Assembly: GCA_012026785.1 (NCBI GenBank)
Contig: VEOW01000047.1
Coordinates: 1-49,869, forward strand
Length of the DNA: 49,869 nt
Origin: Chloroflexota bacterium
GTDB taxonomy: Bacteria > Chloroflexota > Limnocylindria > Limnocylindrales > CSP1-4
Direction of reading: 5' to 3'
This document shows positions 25,738-34,586 of the stretch, piece by piece. A model generated the notes under the pieces. The model made no database searches, was not told where the DNA came from, and saw only the letters and a list, made by a program, of their open reading frames with translations. A program made the translations under genes and the position numbers. Each line of letters begins with the position of its first letter. The first letter of the stretch is position 1.

Positions 25738-26292
25738 TCAGCCGCCGTTGTCGCCGTTGCCGAGGCAGGAGACGTTGGGGTTCCACTCGAAGTAGAGCCC
25801 GGACGGGTTGCCCTGCCACAGCCACAGGTGGCGCTCGTAGAAGTCGGGCAGGCCGTAGCGATTGCCCTCGGGGACGAACTCCATCTCGTCACCCAGGATG
25901 GACGGTGTCGTCGGGCCGAACGCCTCGTCCCACAGCGGCTTGAGGGTCACGTACTCGACGGCGACGAGCTTGTAGTCGCCATTGCGCTTCGGCGCGTACA
26001 CGAGCACCTCGGGCTGCAGGGGATCGACGGCCGGATCGGCTACGAGGGAGCCCTTCACGAAGTGCTGGCCCATCGTGCCGACGCCGGGCTCCTCGGTGCA
26101 GACGTAGAACAGCTCATAGCCGTCGTCGAGCGCGGCCTGCAGGTCGTGGTACTGCACCGTTGCCTGGCGAACCGCCGCGACCTCCGACTGGCCGCCCGCC
26201 GCCACGAGGCCGGTGCCGGCGACGAGGGCGGCCAGGGCGAGGGCGGTCGCAAGAGAGGCTCGCGGGCCGAGACCGATTCGATTGGGACGCAT
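25738..26292 (-). CDS. Secreted protein of unknown function
   Basis: The 184-residue protein has a Sec signal peptide (RASLATALALAALVAGTGLV, cleavage near residue 35) and a conserved-looking domain with TVQYHDLQAALDDGYELFY, VCTEEPGVGTMGQHFVKG, EVLVYAPKRNGDYKLVAVEY and NRYGLPDFYERHLWLW. I recall similar unnamed secreted proteins in other bacteria but know no function. The ATG at 26292 has GGAGG 7 nt upstream and overlaps the stop of the DUF4242 gene (TGATG), so they are co-translated. A terminator follows. Confidence 0.72.
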   Translation of the reverse strand: MRPNRIGLGPRASLATALALAALVAGTGLVAAGGQSEVAAVRQATVQYHDLQAALDDGYELFYVCTEEPGVGTMGQHFVKGSLVADPAVDPLQPEVLVYAPKRNGDYKLVAVEYVTLKPLWDEAFGPTTPSILGDEMEFVPEGNRYGLPDFYERHLWLWQGNPSGLYFEWNPNVSCLGNGDNGG

Positions 26293-26543
26293 CACGACAC
26301 CTCCACGCTGACTTCGTAGACCTCGGGCGTCGGGTGCCCGGCGCGCTCGTGGACGCGCATGACGGCCTCCTTCGATGGCCCCGTGGCGAGGCAGAAGACC
26401 TTGCCGCTGTCGGGGTCCAACCACGCCCGCTCGTAGACCACGCCCTCGGCGTCCTGGATCGCGAGGTCGCGCTGGTGGGCCTCGGCGAGCTGCTCCGCCG
26501 TGACGCCGAAGAACCCGTTGTGAACATCCATGAACTTGGCCAT
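26292..26543 (-). CDS. DUF4242 (SCO4226-like nickel-binding) protein 1
   Basis: The 83-residue protein reads MAKFMDVHNGFFGVTAEQL ... HQRDLAIQDAEGVVYERAWL ... GKVFCLATGPSKEAVMRVHE, a ferredoxin-like alpha/beta fold typical of DUF4242, whose SCO4226 member binds nickel. His8, His24 and Cys near residue 51 could bind metal. AAGGAGG lies 5 nt before the ATG at 26543. It is the first gene of a two-gene unit with the secreted protein. The metal is an inference. Confidence 0.72.
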   Translation of the reverse strand: MAKFMDVHNGFFGVTAEQLAEAHQRDLAIQDAEGVVYERAWLDPDSGKVFCLATGPSKEAVMRVHERAGHPTPEVYEVSVEVS

Positions 26544-26656
26544 TCGTGCCTCCTTCTCGATCGGCCGGTTTGGGGTCCGGCCGCTGACTTCCACGCTGCC
26601 CGGTGTCGGGTCCGGTGGCATCGGTCGAAGGACCGACATGCCCGCGGCGCGACGAC

Positions 26657-26944
26657 CTATTTCGTCTCGGACGGCGTGTAGAAGTAGGGATCGAGGACGG
26701 TGACCCGGGTGATCCGATCGACCGGCAACCCGTTGCGCTCCGCCGCTCGCCTGATCGACTCCGGGTTCGGGGCGTCGTACACGCAGAACGTCGTGCGCCG
26801 GTCGTCCCGGACGTAGGAATGGACCCACGTCACGCCGAGGTCCTCGTTGACGCCCACCACGCCGCGGCAGACGTCCACGCCCGCCTGGCCGTAGGGAAGC
26901 TCGAAGCCCTCCGGAAACGATCGCTCGACGATGTAGCGCGGCAC
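26657..26944 (-). CDS. DUF4242 protein 2
   Basis: The 95-residue protein VPRYIVERSFPEGFELP ... VTWVHSYVRDDRRTTFCVYDAPNPESIRRAAERNGLP is a second DUF4242-type ferredoxin-like protein with conserved HSYV and CVYDAP. I chose the GTG at 26944 because a GGAGAGG site is 6 nt away; GTG 26950 would add two residues. The family is small and of unclear role. It lies between the first DUF4242 gene and the second LuxR regulator, all on the minus strand. Confidence 0.75.
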   Translation of the reverse strand: MPRYIVERSFPEGFELPYGQAGVDVCRGVVGVNEDLGVTWVHSYVRDDRRTTFCVYDAPNPESIRRAAERNGLPVDRITRVTVLDPYFYTPSETK

Positions 26945-27033
26945 TCGCACCCTCTCCGTCGTCGCCGGCCGGATCTCGGCCGGGGACTGGAGGTTCGGCC
27001 CTGGACGGGGGCCAGGGCATCGGCGAGGGCTGC

Positions 27034-29658
27034 CTATTCCGGCCGGCCCGGCTGCCCGAATTGGGCCGCGATGCCCAGCTTCGAAGCGGCGGCAGGGGCC
27101 GCAGCCCGGCTGGCGACCCCGAGCTTGCCGAGGACCGCGGAGACGTGATGATCGACCGTCCGCGGCGAGAGGAACAGCCGCGCGGCGATCTCCCGGTTCT
27201 GCAATCCGGAGGCGAGCAATCCCAGCACCTCCAGTTCGCGGGCCGTCAGCCCCGCCTGGTTCGAACGTGTCGTCGGCCGCCGGCCTCTCGGGATGACCGT
27301 CGCACCAAGCTCGCGCAGCCGCCGTGTCGCGAGGGCCGCAGCGGGTCTCGCGCCGAGCCGGTCGAAGGTGCCGTGCGCCTCCTCGACGGCGGCGGTGTCA
27401 TCGGCCTCGAGCAGCGCCCGGGCGGCCTCGTAGGGGCATTCGAGGGCCAGCCAAGCGTCCGCCGCCTCGCGCCATCGACCATCGAACTGGAGATGCCAGG
27501 GCTCAGCGGCCAGCGACACGTCGGGGACAGCTTCTCCGGCCTTGACCATCCACCAGCCGAGCTCGCCCACGTGCCAGGGGTGTGACTTGCGCCTCGCCAG
27601 ATCGAAGGCGGCCCGCGCCTCCTCGCCGGCGCGTCGGACGTCGCCGGCCAGCCAGGCCGCCTCGGCTCGCGCTGCCCGCACCGGCGCGATTCGCTGGAGC
27701 GTGGCCGTCCGGTCCGCCATCTCCAGCGCCTCGTCGAGGGCCTCCCAGGCATCGGGATCGCCGCGGCGGGCACGAAGCCTGCCCAGCGCCAGGAAGGCCA
27801 TGATCCCGGAGATCGATCCGCGGGCCGGTCCGCCGGCGACCTTGGACGCGAGGGCGCCGGCCCGGGACCAGTCGCCGCGATGCATCAGGACCAGGGACGC
27901 CCAGGCCTCGAGGTAGCCGCGGTTCGCGTCGAGGTCGCGCTCCGTCGTGTACCGCAGGCCGTCCTCGAACCAGGGATCGGCGTCGGCGAATCGGTACATC
28001 TCGCCGAGCCCTGACGCGCAGACGCCGTATGCCGAAGCCGCGTTCCTGTCGAGGCCATGCGAGACGGCCAGTTGAAGGCTCGCCTCGAGGTCGGCCACGC
28101 CATCGAAGTCGCTCAACATGATCCGGGCAGCGCCGACCGTGTTCCAGGCCTGCACGACCGACGCGATGGCTCCGGGATCCGGCGTGCCGAGCGCGATGGC
28201 CTCCCGACCCAGCTTCACGGCCTCGGCGTTGTCTCGATCGAGCATCCGCAGATACGCCTGCGTATTGGTGGCCTCGACCTTCTCGGGTCCGGCGTCGAGC
28301 TCGGCGGCCAGCTCCATTGCCTTTGCTGACGCCGCCTCTGCCTCGAGGTTCTGGCCCATCGAGACGTAGGCCTTCGCGATGTCGGACAGGATCGCCACCT
28401 GGCGCGGCACCTCTCCGAGGCCCTGCCAGATCCTGATCGCCTCGAGATAGGTCGGGATGGTGACGTCGTAGCGCCCGATCACGGCGTGCTCGCGCCCCGC
28501 CTCCGCGAGAAGGGTCGCTCGCTCATCGGCTGGCAGCTGGTCGGCGAACCGGATCGCGCGGGCCAGCTGCTCCGCGGCCTGCCGGTGCGCGCCCGACGCC
28601 GCGGCCTCGCGACCGGCCTGCGGCGCGTATCGCAGGACCGCCTCACCGTCACGGGCTGCCTCGGCATGATGCGCCAACCGTGCCAGCGCGACGGTTCCTG
28701 CCGGCTGCCGCTCCAGGGCACGCAGGACGCGGGCGTTGAGGTCGATCCGAGTCGCCGGGTCGATCGCCTCGAGGATGGCCTGGCGGGCAACCTCATGGCG
28801 AAACCGGTAGGTCGCGTCGTCGCTCAGCAGCAGCCCGCGCGCCAGGCACTCCTCGGTCGCGGGCGACTCGACGATGCGATTGAGAAGCGGCGGGTCGACG
28901 ACGAGGCCGATGACCGCGGCGGCCTCGAGCGTCCGAAGCGCCGGGCCCGACAGGCGCGCGGCCCGGGCGAGGACCGCAACGCGGACGGTCGGCGGGATCC
29001 TGGCCGGCGCACCGGCAATCACCTCGGTCACGTAGAAGGGATTGCCCCCGGTGAGGTGGTGCAGCTCGGGCCCGTCGAGACCCGAGCCTTCCGCCAGCGC
29101 GGTGACCGCCGTGACGGTCAACGGCTCGAGCCGGATCCGCTCGACGGCCGGCGACGTCGCCAGCTCGCCGACGACCGCGCGGAGGGGATGCTGGCGCCCG
29201 ACCTCGTCGTCGCGGTAGCTGCCGACGACGAGGGCCTGGGTCGACGCGATCCGCCGGCCGATGAACTGCAACGCATCGAGCGAGGCCTCGTCGGCCCAGT
29301 GGAGGTCCTCGAGGACCAGGACGATGCCGGGCCGCCGTCCGTCGCGAAGCGCGAGCAGCAGCGCGTCCTGGACCTCGTTGCGAGACGCCCCTCCGCGGAG
29401 CAGGGCCACGAGCGTCGGATCGAGCGCGGCGGCGACGTCGACCAGCGGACCGAGCGGCCGCGGCGTCGACAGCGGGTCGCAGGCGCCGACAAGGACCTCG
29501 ACGTCGGGGCCGACGGCGGCCTTGAACGCGCCAAGGAGCGAGGTCTTTCCGACCCCGGCTTCGCCCTCGATGAACGCCAGCCGGCCACCACCCGAGGGCA
29601 CCGTGGCCAGGATTCGATGGAGCGTGGCCAGCGGCGCGTCGCGCTCCAACAAGCGCAT
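27034..29658 (-). CDS. Large AAA-TPR-LuxR (LAL-type) regulator 2
   Basis: The 874-residue protein begins MRLLERDAPLATLHRIL and has Walker A GEAGVGKTSLL near residue 34, Walker B IVLVLEDLHWAD near 110, a winged-helix and TPR-like helical region to about 780, and a C-terminal LuxR HTH (LTARELEVLGLLASGLQNRE, FLSPRTVDHHVSAVLGKLGV). It is shorter than regulator 1 but the same design. The ATG at 29658 is chosen because a -10 TACGAT ends 7 nt before it; the ATG at 29667 overlaps that box. It is divergent from the EamA gene. Confidence 0.9.
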   Translation of the reverse strand: MRLLERDAPLATLHRILATVPSGGGRLAFIEGEAGVGKTSLLGAFKAAVGPDVEVLVGACDPLSTPRPLGPLVDVAAALDPTLVALLRGGASRNEVQDALLLALRDGRRPGIVLVLEDLHWADEASLDALQFIGRRIASTQALVVGSYRDDEVGRQHPLRAVVGELATSPAVERIRLEPLTVTAVTALAEGSGLDGPELHHLTGGNPFYVTEVIAGAPARIPPTVRVAVLARAARLSGPALRTLEAAAVIGLVVDPPLLNRIVESPATEECLARGLLLSDDATYRFRHEVARQAILEAIDPATRIDLNARVLRALERQPAGTVALARLAHHAEAARDGEAVLRYAPQAGREAAASGAHRQAAEQLARAIRFADQLPADERATLLAEAGREHAVIGRYDVTIPTYLEAIRIWQGLGEVPRQVAILSDIAKAYVSMGQNLEAEAASAKAMELAAELDAGPEKVEATNTQAYLRMLDRDNAEAVKLGREAIALGTPDPGAIASVVQAWNTVGAARIMLSDFDGVADLEASLQLAVSHGLDRNAASAYGVCASGLGEMYRFADADPWFEDGLRYTTERDLDANRGYLEAWASLVLMHRGDWSRAGALASKVAGGPARGSISGIMAFLALGRLRARRGDPDAWEALDEALEMADRTATLQRIAPVRAARAEAAWLAGDVRRAGEEARAAFDLARRKSHPWHVGELGWWMVKAGEAVPDVSLAAEPWHLQFDGRWREAADAWLALECPYEAARALLEADDTAAVEEAHGTFDRLGARPAAALATRRLRELGATVIPRGRRPTTRSNQAGLTARELEVLGLLASGLQNREIAARLFLSPRTVDHHVSAVLGKLGVASRAAAPAAASKLGIAAQFGQPGRPE

Positions 29659-29665
29659 GGCCGCC

Positions 29666-29671
29666 ATCGTA
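29666..29671 (-). promoter_or_regulatory. -10 element of AAA-LuxR regulator 2
   Basis: TACGAT on the minus strand, 7 nt before the ATG at 29658, implying a leaderless start. Confidence 0.55.
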
Positions 29672-29738
29672 GTGGAGCAGCGCCGAAGTGCGGGTCAGAG
29701 CTCGTGACCCACGTTTGCATTCGGGGTCGCGAACGCTG

Positions 29739-29762
29739 ATTGGCCCATCGCGCTAGGCCAAT
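29739..29762. promoter_or_regulatory. Inverted repeat over the EamA -35 region
   Basis: ATTGGCC (29739-29745) and GGCCAAT (29756-29762) form a perfect 7-bp inverted repeat with a 10-nt spacer, centred about 23 bp upstream of the EamA -10 box and so over its -35. It is a probable operator for EamA and might also affect the divergent LuxR regulator gene. Confidence 0.6.
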
Positions 29763-29770
29763 GCGGCCGC

Positions 29771-29776
29771 TATCAT
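29771..29776 (+). promoter_or_regulatory. -10 element of EamA gene
   Basis: TATCAT ends 7 nt before the GTG at 29784; leaderless start. Confidence 0.6.
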
Positions 29777-29783
29777 CCGCCGG

Positions 29784-30716
29784 GTGATCGCGCGTCCCAC
29801 CCGCAGCGACTGGCTGCTCCTCCTTGCCCTCGGGTTCATGTGGGGGACCAGCTATGTCTTCATCAAGCTCGGCGTCCAAACGCTCGAGACGTTCACCCTC
29901 ATCGCGTTCCGGCTCGGGATCGGCTTCCTCGTGCTCGCAACCGTCGTGGCGATCGCGCGCGAGCCGCTGCCGCGCAATCCACGGACGTACGTTCATCTCG
30001 TAGTGATGGCGGTGATCAACATCGTGATTCCGTTCACCCTGATCACGTTCGCCGAGCAGTCGGTCGAATCCGCCCTGGCCGCGATCCTGAACGGCGCCGT
30101 GCCACTCGTCGTGATCGTGCTCGCGGCGCTCGTCTTCCACGACGAGCCGATCACGGTGAACCGGCTCATCGGGCTCGTCGTCGGATACGCCGGCGTCATC
30201 GTGCTCGTGAGTCGCGGCCTGACGGGCGGCACGGACGAGGCGGCTTTCATCGGCGAGCTCGCACTGCTCGGCTCGACGGTCGCCTATGGCGTGGGCGCGG
30301 TGTACTCAAGACACACCATTCGAGGCCTTCGACCGATGATCCCGGCGGTCTTCCAGGTCGGCATTGCATTCCTCATGGTCGCCGCGCTTGCGCTGACCCT
30401 GGAGAATCCGCTCGGGGTGGCCTGGAACCTCGACGCCGCCGTGTCGGTCCTCTGGCTCGGCGTGCTCGGATCCGGACTGGCCTACCTCGTCAACTTCCGG
30501 CTGCTGTCGCGGATCGGGGCGACGCGGACCTCGCTCGTCGCCTATCTGCTGCCGGTGTTCGGCATCACGGCCGGGGTCCTGATGTTCAACGAGCAGATCG
30601 ACGCGCGCGTCCTGCTGGGCACGGCGCTGGTCTTCGGTGGCGTCGCGCTCGTCAACAGCCGTCGCGGCGAGCGACGGCTCTTCGGACGCCGCGAGACGAC
30701 CGCCACGACCAACTAG
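29784..30716 (+). CDS. EamA/DMT family transporter
   Basis: The 310-residue membrane protein has ten predicted helices in two EamA repeats. The first begins LLLALGFMWGTSYVFIKLGV, with PFTLITFAEQSVESALAAIL midway; the second includes STVAYGVGAVYSRH and the end LLPVFGITAGVLMFNEQI. DMT proteins export amino acids, nucleosides or other small metabolites. The C-terminus is short and Arg-rich (inside). A strong inverted repeat over the promoter suggests specific repression. It ends two bases from the convergent ABC permease. Substrate not predictable. Confidence 0.88.
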   Translation: MIARPTRSDWLLLLALGFMWGTSYVFIKLGVQTLETFTLIAFRLGIGFLVLATVVAIAREPLPRNPRTYVHLVVMAVINIVIPFTLITFAEQSVESALAAILNGAVPLVVIVLAALVFHDEPITVNRLIGLVVGYAGVIVLVSRGLTGGTDEAAFIGELALLGSTVAYGVGAVYSRHTIRGLRPMIPAVFQVGIAFLMVAALALTLENPLGVAWNLDAAVSVLWLGVLGSGLAYLVNFRLLSRIGATRTSLVAYLLPVFGITAGVLMFNEQIDARVLLGTALVFGGVALVNSRRGERRLFGRRETTATTN

Positions 30717-30718
30717 GC

Positions 30719-32416
30719 CTACTGCCCGACGTCGCGGCGCCGCATGCCGATGGCGCAGAGGGCGACCCCGCCGACGGCGATGAGGGCGCAGGCGGCCATG
30801 CCCGGCCAGTCGTACTGGCCGAGGATCGGCTGGCCGAGGTGGCGGTTGAGGGCCAGGTCGAGCAGCTCGTCGGGCAACCCGACGATCGAGCCGATGAGGT
30901 CCCACAGGAAGAACCCCAGCGCCACGACGAGGGTCGTCACGGCCGCCAGCCCGGGCCGAACGAGCCCGCCGACGGCGAGCCCGATCCCGGCCAACGCCAT
31001 CGCGTACAGCCCGAGCACCGAGACGCCCGCGGCGACCTTGGCGACGTTGCCGGCCGCGGCCTGGGTCGACGTCCCGAGGACGACGCCGACGACGAGCATG
31101 GCCGTCATCACCGCGATCCCGATCATGACGGCCACGCCGCTTCGAACCGCCCAGCCAGCGCGCGCGACCGGGGCGGACAGCACCAGCTCCAGGCGCCGCT
31201 CACCCTCGTCGGAGGCCCAGCCACCGACGAGCGTCGCAGCGGCGACGCTGATGAACAGGATCGCCTCGGAGAAGAAGGCCAGCTGCAGGAAGCCCGCCGC
31301 CGACAGGATGTCGGCGTCCGGGAAGAACTGGCGGATGAGCTCGACGATCTGTGGGATGCCCGACAGGGCGTCGACGAACTCGTCGACCGAGAACGAGATC
31401 AGCAGCCCGAACAGGCCGAGGCCGGCGCCCCAGACCAGTGCCGCCGGCAGCCGTTCGCCGAGGCTTCGGCTGAAGGGGCCGGCCAGGAACAGGGGCCCGG
31501 TCGGCAACGTGACCCGGCCACCGCTCGGCACGATCAGGTCGCGTCGCGCGAAGGCCACTGCCCCCAGCGCGAGCAACACCAGCGCGATAGCCGCGATGGC
31601 GATAACCGAGGGCCAGTCCCACGCCCCCGCGATCGGCCGATGGCCGGCGGTCAGGGCCAGGTAGGACAGCGGTTCGAGCGTCTCGAAGATGGAGATCGAT
31701 GAGGCGTAGCCGCTGATCAGGAAGCTCCCGAACAGCCCGATTCCACCGACGGCGAGCGCCCCGCCCCGGCCGACGAACGGCGCTGCCGCGAACGCAAGGG
31801 CGCCCGGCACGAGCGCCGTGATGTAGAGCCAAGCGGCATGGCCCAGGACGGCATCGACGCCCACAGGATCCTCGGGCAGCGTCCCGAAGACGGCGATCGA
31901 GAGGTAGACCGCGACGGCGAACATGACCACCGCGACAAGGAGCGCCAACAGGTAGCCACCGACCTTCTCGAGGGCAAGCCGGAGGCGGCCGCGCGGCGTG
32001 GTTGCCAGGAAGTCGAGGCTGCCGCGAGCAAGTTCGCCGGCCAGCAGGCCGGACATCGCGACGACGGTCCAGATGCCGAGGATGATCGGCAGGAAGTTGA
32101 TCGAGCGCCACGACAGGAAGCCGCCGAGCCGATCGATCCCGATCATGTCACCCAGCATCCCCTGGAAGATCGCCGGCAGGGCCTGCATCTGGGCCGCGAA
32201 CGCGAGCCGCTTGGCGGCGGTGGCGAACTCGGCGGCAACCGACGCGGCGGTGACGACCAGGATGCCGGCGACGGCCATCCCGACCAGGAGCGCCGTCCCG
32301 CGACTGTCGCGGAATGTCTTGCCGAAGACCGATCCGAGCCCGAACAGCCGGTCGCCGAGCCCCGGCTCCGGCAGGGCGACGCCTCGCCCGGCTGCGGTGC
32401 GAGTGGCGGCGCCCAT
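30719..32416 (-). CDS. ABC-2 type multi-TM permease (large)
   Basis: The 565-residue protein has about 12 hydrophobic segments arranged as two similar halves, each starting with a cytoplasmic or interfacial segment (VFGKTFRDSRGTALLVGMAV; WASDEGERRLELVLSAPVAR). This is the design of large ABC-2 exporters (COG3559-like, 'exporter of polyketide antibiotics'). Its start overlaps the stop of the ATPase gene as TGATG, so the two are coupled and form one transporter. Substrate unknown; antibiotic or lipid export is typical. Confidence 0.82.
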   Translation of the reverse strand: MGAATRTAAGRGVALPEPGLGDRLFGLGSVFGKTFRDSRGTALLVGMAVAGILVVTAASVAAEFATAAKRLAFAAQMQALPAIFQGMLGDMIGIDRLGGFLSWRSINFLPIILGIWTVVAMSGLLAGELARGSLDFLATTPRGRLRLALEKVGGYLLALLVAVVMFAVAVYLSIAVFGTLPEDPVGVDAVLGHAAWLYITALVPGALAFAAAPFVGRGGALAVGGIGLFGSFLISGYASSISIFETLEPLSYLALTAGHRPIAGAWDWPSVIAIAAIALVLLALGAVAFARRDLIVPSGGRVTLPTGPLFLAGPFSRSLGERLPAALVWGAGLGLFGLLISFSVDEFVDALSGIPQIVELIRQFFPDADILSAAGFLQLAFFSEAILFISVAAATLVGGWASDEGERRLELVLSAPVARAGWAVRSGVAVMIGIAVMTAMLVVGVVLGTSTQAAAGNVAKVAAGVSVLGLYAMALAGIGLAVGGLVRPGLAAVTTLVVALGFFLWDLIGSIVGLPDELLDLALNRHLGQPILGQYDWPGMAACALIAVGGVALCAIGMRRRDVGQ

Positions 32417-33348
32417 CAGCCCTCTGCGGGCCGCCGGCCGGCTCCCGGCGGCGGACCGGCCCCCTGCGCGGCGTACTCCGAGAGGAAGACCTCCTCGAGC
32501 GACGGTTCCCGGCTGACGAAGTCGACCAGCTCGTGCTGGCCGGCCAGGCGGACGATGGGCGCGATCGGGCCGGTCACCAGCATCCGCAGGGTTCGACCCT
32601 CGGCGACGAGGTTCGAAACGCCGTCGAGCGATTCGAACGGGGCGGCCGACACGGGCGCGGCGAACCGCAGCTCCACCTCGTGGGCCGCCAGGGCCCGCAC
32701 GCCCTCAACGGTATCGAGCCGGACGATCCGGCCCTCGCGGATGATCGCAACGCGGTCGCAGGTCCGCTCGACCTCGCTGATGATGTGGGACGACAGGAAC
32801 ACCGTTCGACCGTCGGCCCTGGCTTCGAACAGCAGCTCGTTGAAGGCCTGCTGGACCAGCGGGTCGAGGCCGGCCGTCGGCTCGTCGAGGATCAGCAGGT
32901 CCGGCTTGTGCTGGAGCGCGACCACGAGGCCGACCTTCTGCTTGTTGCCCCGCGAGTACTGGCGGAAGCGGCGCGTCGGATCGAGGTCCAGGCGCTCGAC
33001 GAGCCGGGCCGTGTACGCGGCGTCGACGCCGCCGCGGAGGTTCGCGAAGTAGCGGATCGTCTCCGCGCCGGTCAGCCGGTCGTAGAGGTTCCACTCGCCC
33101 GGGAGGTATCCGACCCGGCGGTGGATCGCGACCGGGTCGGCGCTCGTCTCGATGCCGAAGACGTGGGCGGTGCCCGATGTCGGCCGGATGAGGTCAAGCA
33201 GGACGCGAATGGTCGTCGTCTTGCCGGCGCCGTTCGGGCCCAGGAAGCCGAAGATCTCGCCCTCGTTGACGGTCAGGTCGACGTCGACGATGCCGCGATA
33301 CGGCCCGTAGGACTTCGTGAGCTTGTCGGTTTCGATGACAGCAGGCAT
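32416..33348 (-). CDS. ABC transporter ATP-binding protein
   Basis: The 310-residue ATPase has Walker [12 protein letters not shown]-loop GYLPGEWNLYDRLTG, signature YSRGNKQKVGLVVAL (SRGNKQ in place of SGGQ, common in this exporter subgroup), Walker B LLILDEPTAGLD and H-loop LSSHIISEVE. A ~90-residue C-terminal extension contains the DrrA-type ending (FVSREPSLEEVFLSEY). It powers the permease encoded immediately downstream. The stretch just before the ATG lacks a clear ribosome-binding site; TACCAC sits 8 nt upstream, a weak -10. Confidence 0.9.
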   Translation of the reverse strand: MPAVIETDKLTKSYGPYRGIVDVDLTVNEGEIFGFLGPNGAGKTTTIRVLLDLIRPTSGTAHVFGIETSADPVAIHRRVGYLPGEWNLYDRLTGAETIRYFANLRGGVDAAYTARLVERLDLDPTRRFRQYSRGNKQKVGLVVALQHKPDLLILDEPTAGLDPLVQQAFNELLFEARADGRTVFLSSHIISEVERTCDRVAIIREGRIVRLDTVEGVRALAAHEVELRFAAPVSAAPFESLDGVSNLVAEGRTLRMLVTGPIAPIVRLAGQHELVDFVSREPSLEEVFLSEYAAQGAGPPPGAGRRPAEG

Positions 33349-33402
33349 GACCCGCAGTGGTAGGGACGCGGGCCTGCCCTGTCAACTGGAATCGTCGCCG
33401 AG

Positions 33403-34572
33403 CTACAGCGGACCGACCTCGGAGCCCGATGGCGCTCGCCCGAGCCGGCGCGAACGGACAGCGAAGACCGCCACGGCGGTCGTGAACGGCACTGCCGCGA
33501 CGATCCCGATGCTGCCGACGAGGGCCCGGACGATCTCGACGGCGACGGCCTCGCCGCTGGCGATCAGGAGCGGATCGGCACCGCCGGCTGCGAACAGCAC
33601 GATCAGCGGCAATGACGCGCCGAGGTAGGCGAGGACGAGCGTGTTGACCGTCGCGGCGATGTGAGATCGGCCGACGTTCATCGCGCGGGCCATGATGGTC
33701 CGATCGCTGGCGCCAGGGTCGGCGGCGACCAGCTCGTGGACCGTCGCTGCCTGCGTGACGGTCACGTCGTCGAGGACGCCGAGCGCGCCGAAGATGACGG
33801 CCGCGAGCAGGAGGCCACTGAGATCGATGGTCGAGAGGCCCATCGACTGAAGGAACACGGCCGCTTCGGAGCCTTGGTACTGCGTGAACTGGGCCAGCGC
33901 ATTGACGCCAGCCGCCAGACCAGCCGTCAGCGCCAGGGAGGCGAATGTCCCACCCACCGCGGCCAGCGATGACGGCCGTACGCCCTCGGTGAGCAGGATG
34001 GTGGCCAATGTGACGGCCGTGCCTGCCGCCACCGCAAGCGGCACCGGCTCCCATCCCGCAAGCAACAGCGGCACGACGATCTTCGCGACGACCCCGAGCG
34101 TCAGCGCGAGCGCCAGGAGCGAACGCAGGCCGCGCCAGCCGCCGACCGCGATCACGGCCAATGCAAACAGGCCAACCAGTCCCAGGAAGAGCGGGACCCG
34201 GTAGCGATCGGACACGGCCACGTAGACCGTATCCGGGCCCTGTGCGAGGCTGACGACGACCTCGTCGCCGAGGACATACCTCGGGACGTCCTGCTGACCG
34301 CCGGGACCCTGGAGATAGCCCTCCAGCAACTCCCCGGCGCGGGGTCCACTCTCGACCCGGATGACAACATCCGGGATCGTCGGGTCATCGGTATCCGGGA
34401 TGAACGCCTCGATGTGTCCGCGCGCCAGCTCGACCGGCTGTTCCACGCCCGGTGGCGGACCGACGTCGGGCAGGAGCCAGAGCCCGACGAGGAGCGCAGC
34501 AGCGATCGTGATCGCCTTGACGTTGCGCTCCCAGCCCGACGGCGGCCGGTCGTCGTCGCCTGACCCCGTCAT
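33403..34572 (-). CDS. YibE/F-like membrane protein
   Basis: The 389-residue protein matches the YibE/F family: one N-terminal helix, an extracytoplasmic domain of ~100 residues (IPDVVIRVESGPRAGELLEG), then seven or eight helices including GGWRGLRSLLALALTLGVV, FGALGVLDDVTVTQAATVHE and ARAMNVGRSHIAATVNTLVL, the family hallmarks. Function is not established. The ATG at 34572 is 14 bases after the stop of the truncated ALDH gene, so they are likely co-transcribed. The longer upstream frame overlaps that gene. Confidence 0.85.
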   Translation of the reverse strand: MTGSGDDDRPPSGWERNVKAITIAAALLVGLWLLPDVGPPPGVEQPVELARGHIEAFIPDTDDPTIPDVVIRVESGPRAGELLEGYLQGPGGQQDVPRYVLGDEVVVSLAQGPDTVYVAVSDRYRVPLFLGLVGLFALAVIAVGGWRGLRSLLALALTLGVVAKIVVPLLLAGWEPVPLAVAAGTAVTLATILLTEGVRPSSLAAVGGTFASLALTAGLAAGVNALAQFTQYQGSEAAVFLQSMGLSTIDLSGLLLAAVIFGALGVLDDVTVTQAATVHELVAADPGASDRTIMARAMNVGRSHIAATVNTLVLAYLGASLPLIVLFAAGGADPLLIASGEAVAVEIVRALVGSIGIVAAVPFTTAVAVFAVRSRRLGRAPSGSEVGPL

Positions 34573-34586
34573 TCCGGACGACACAG

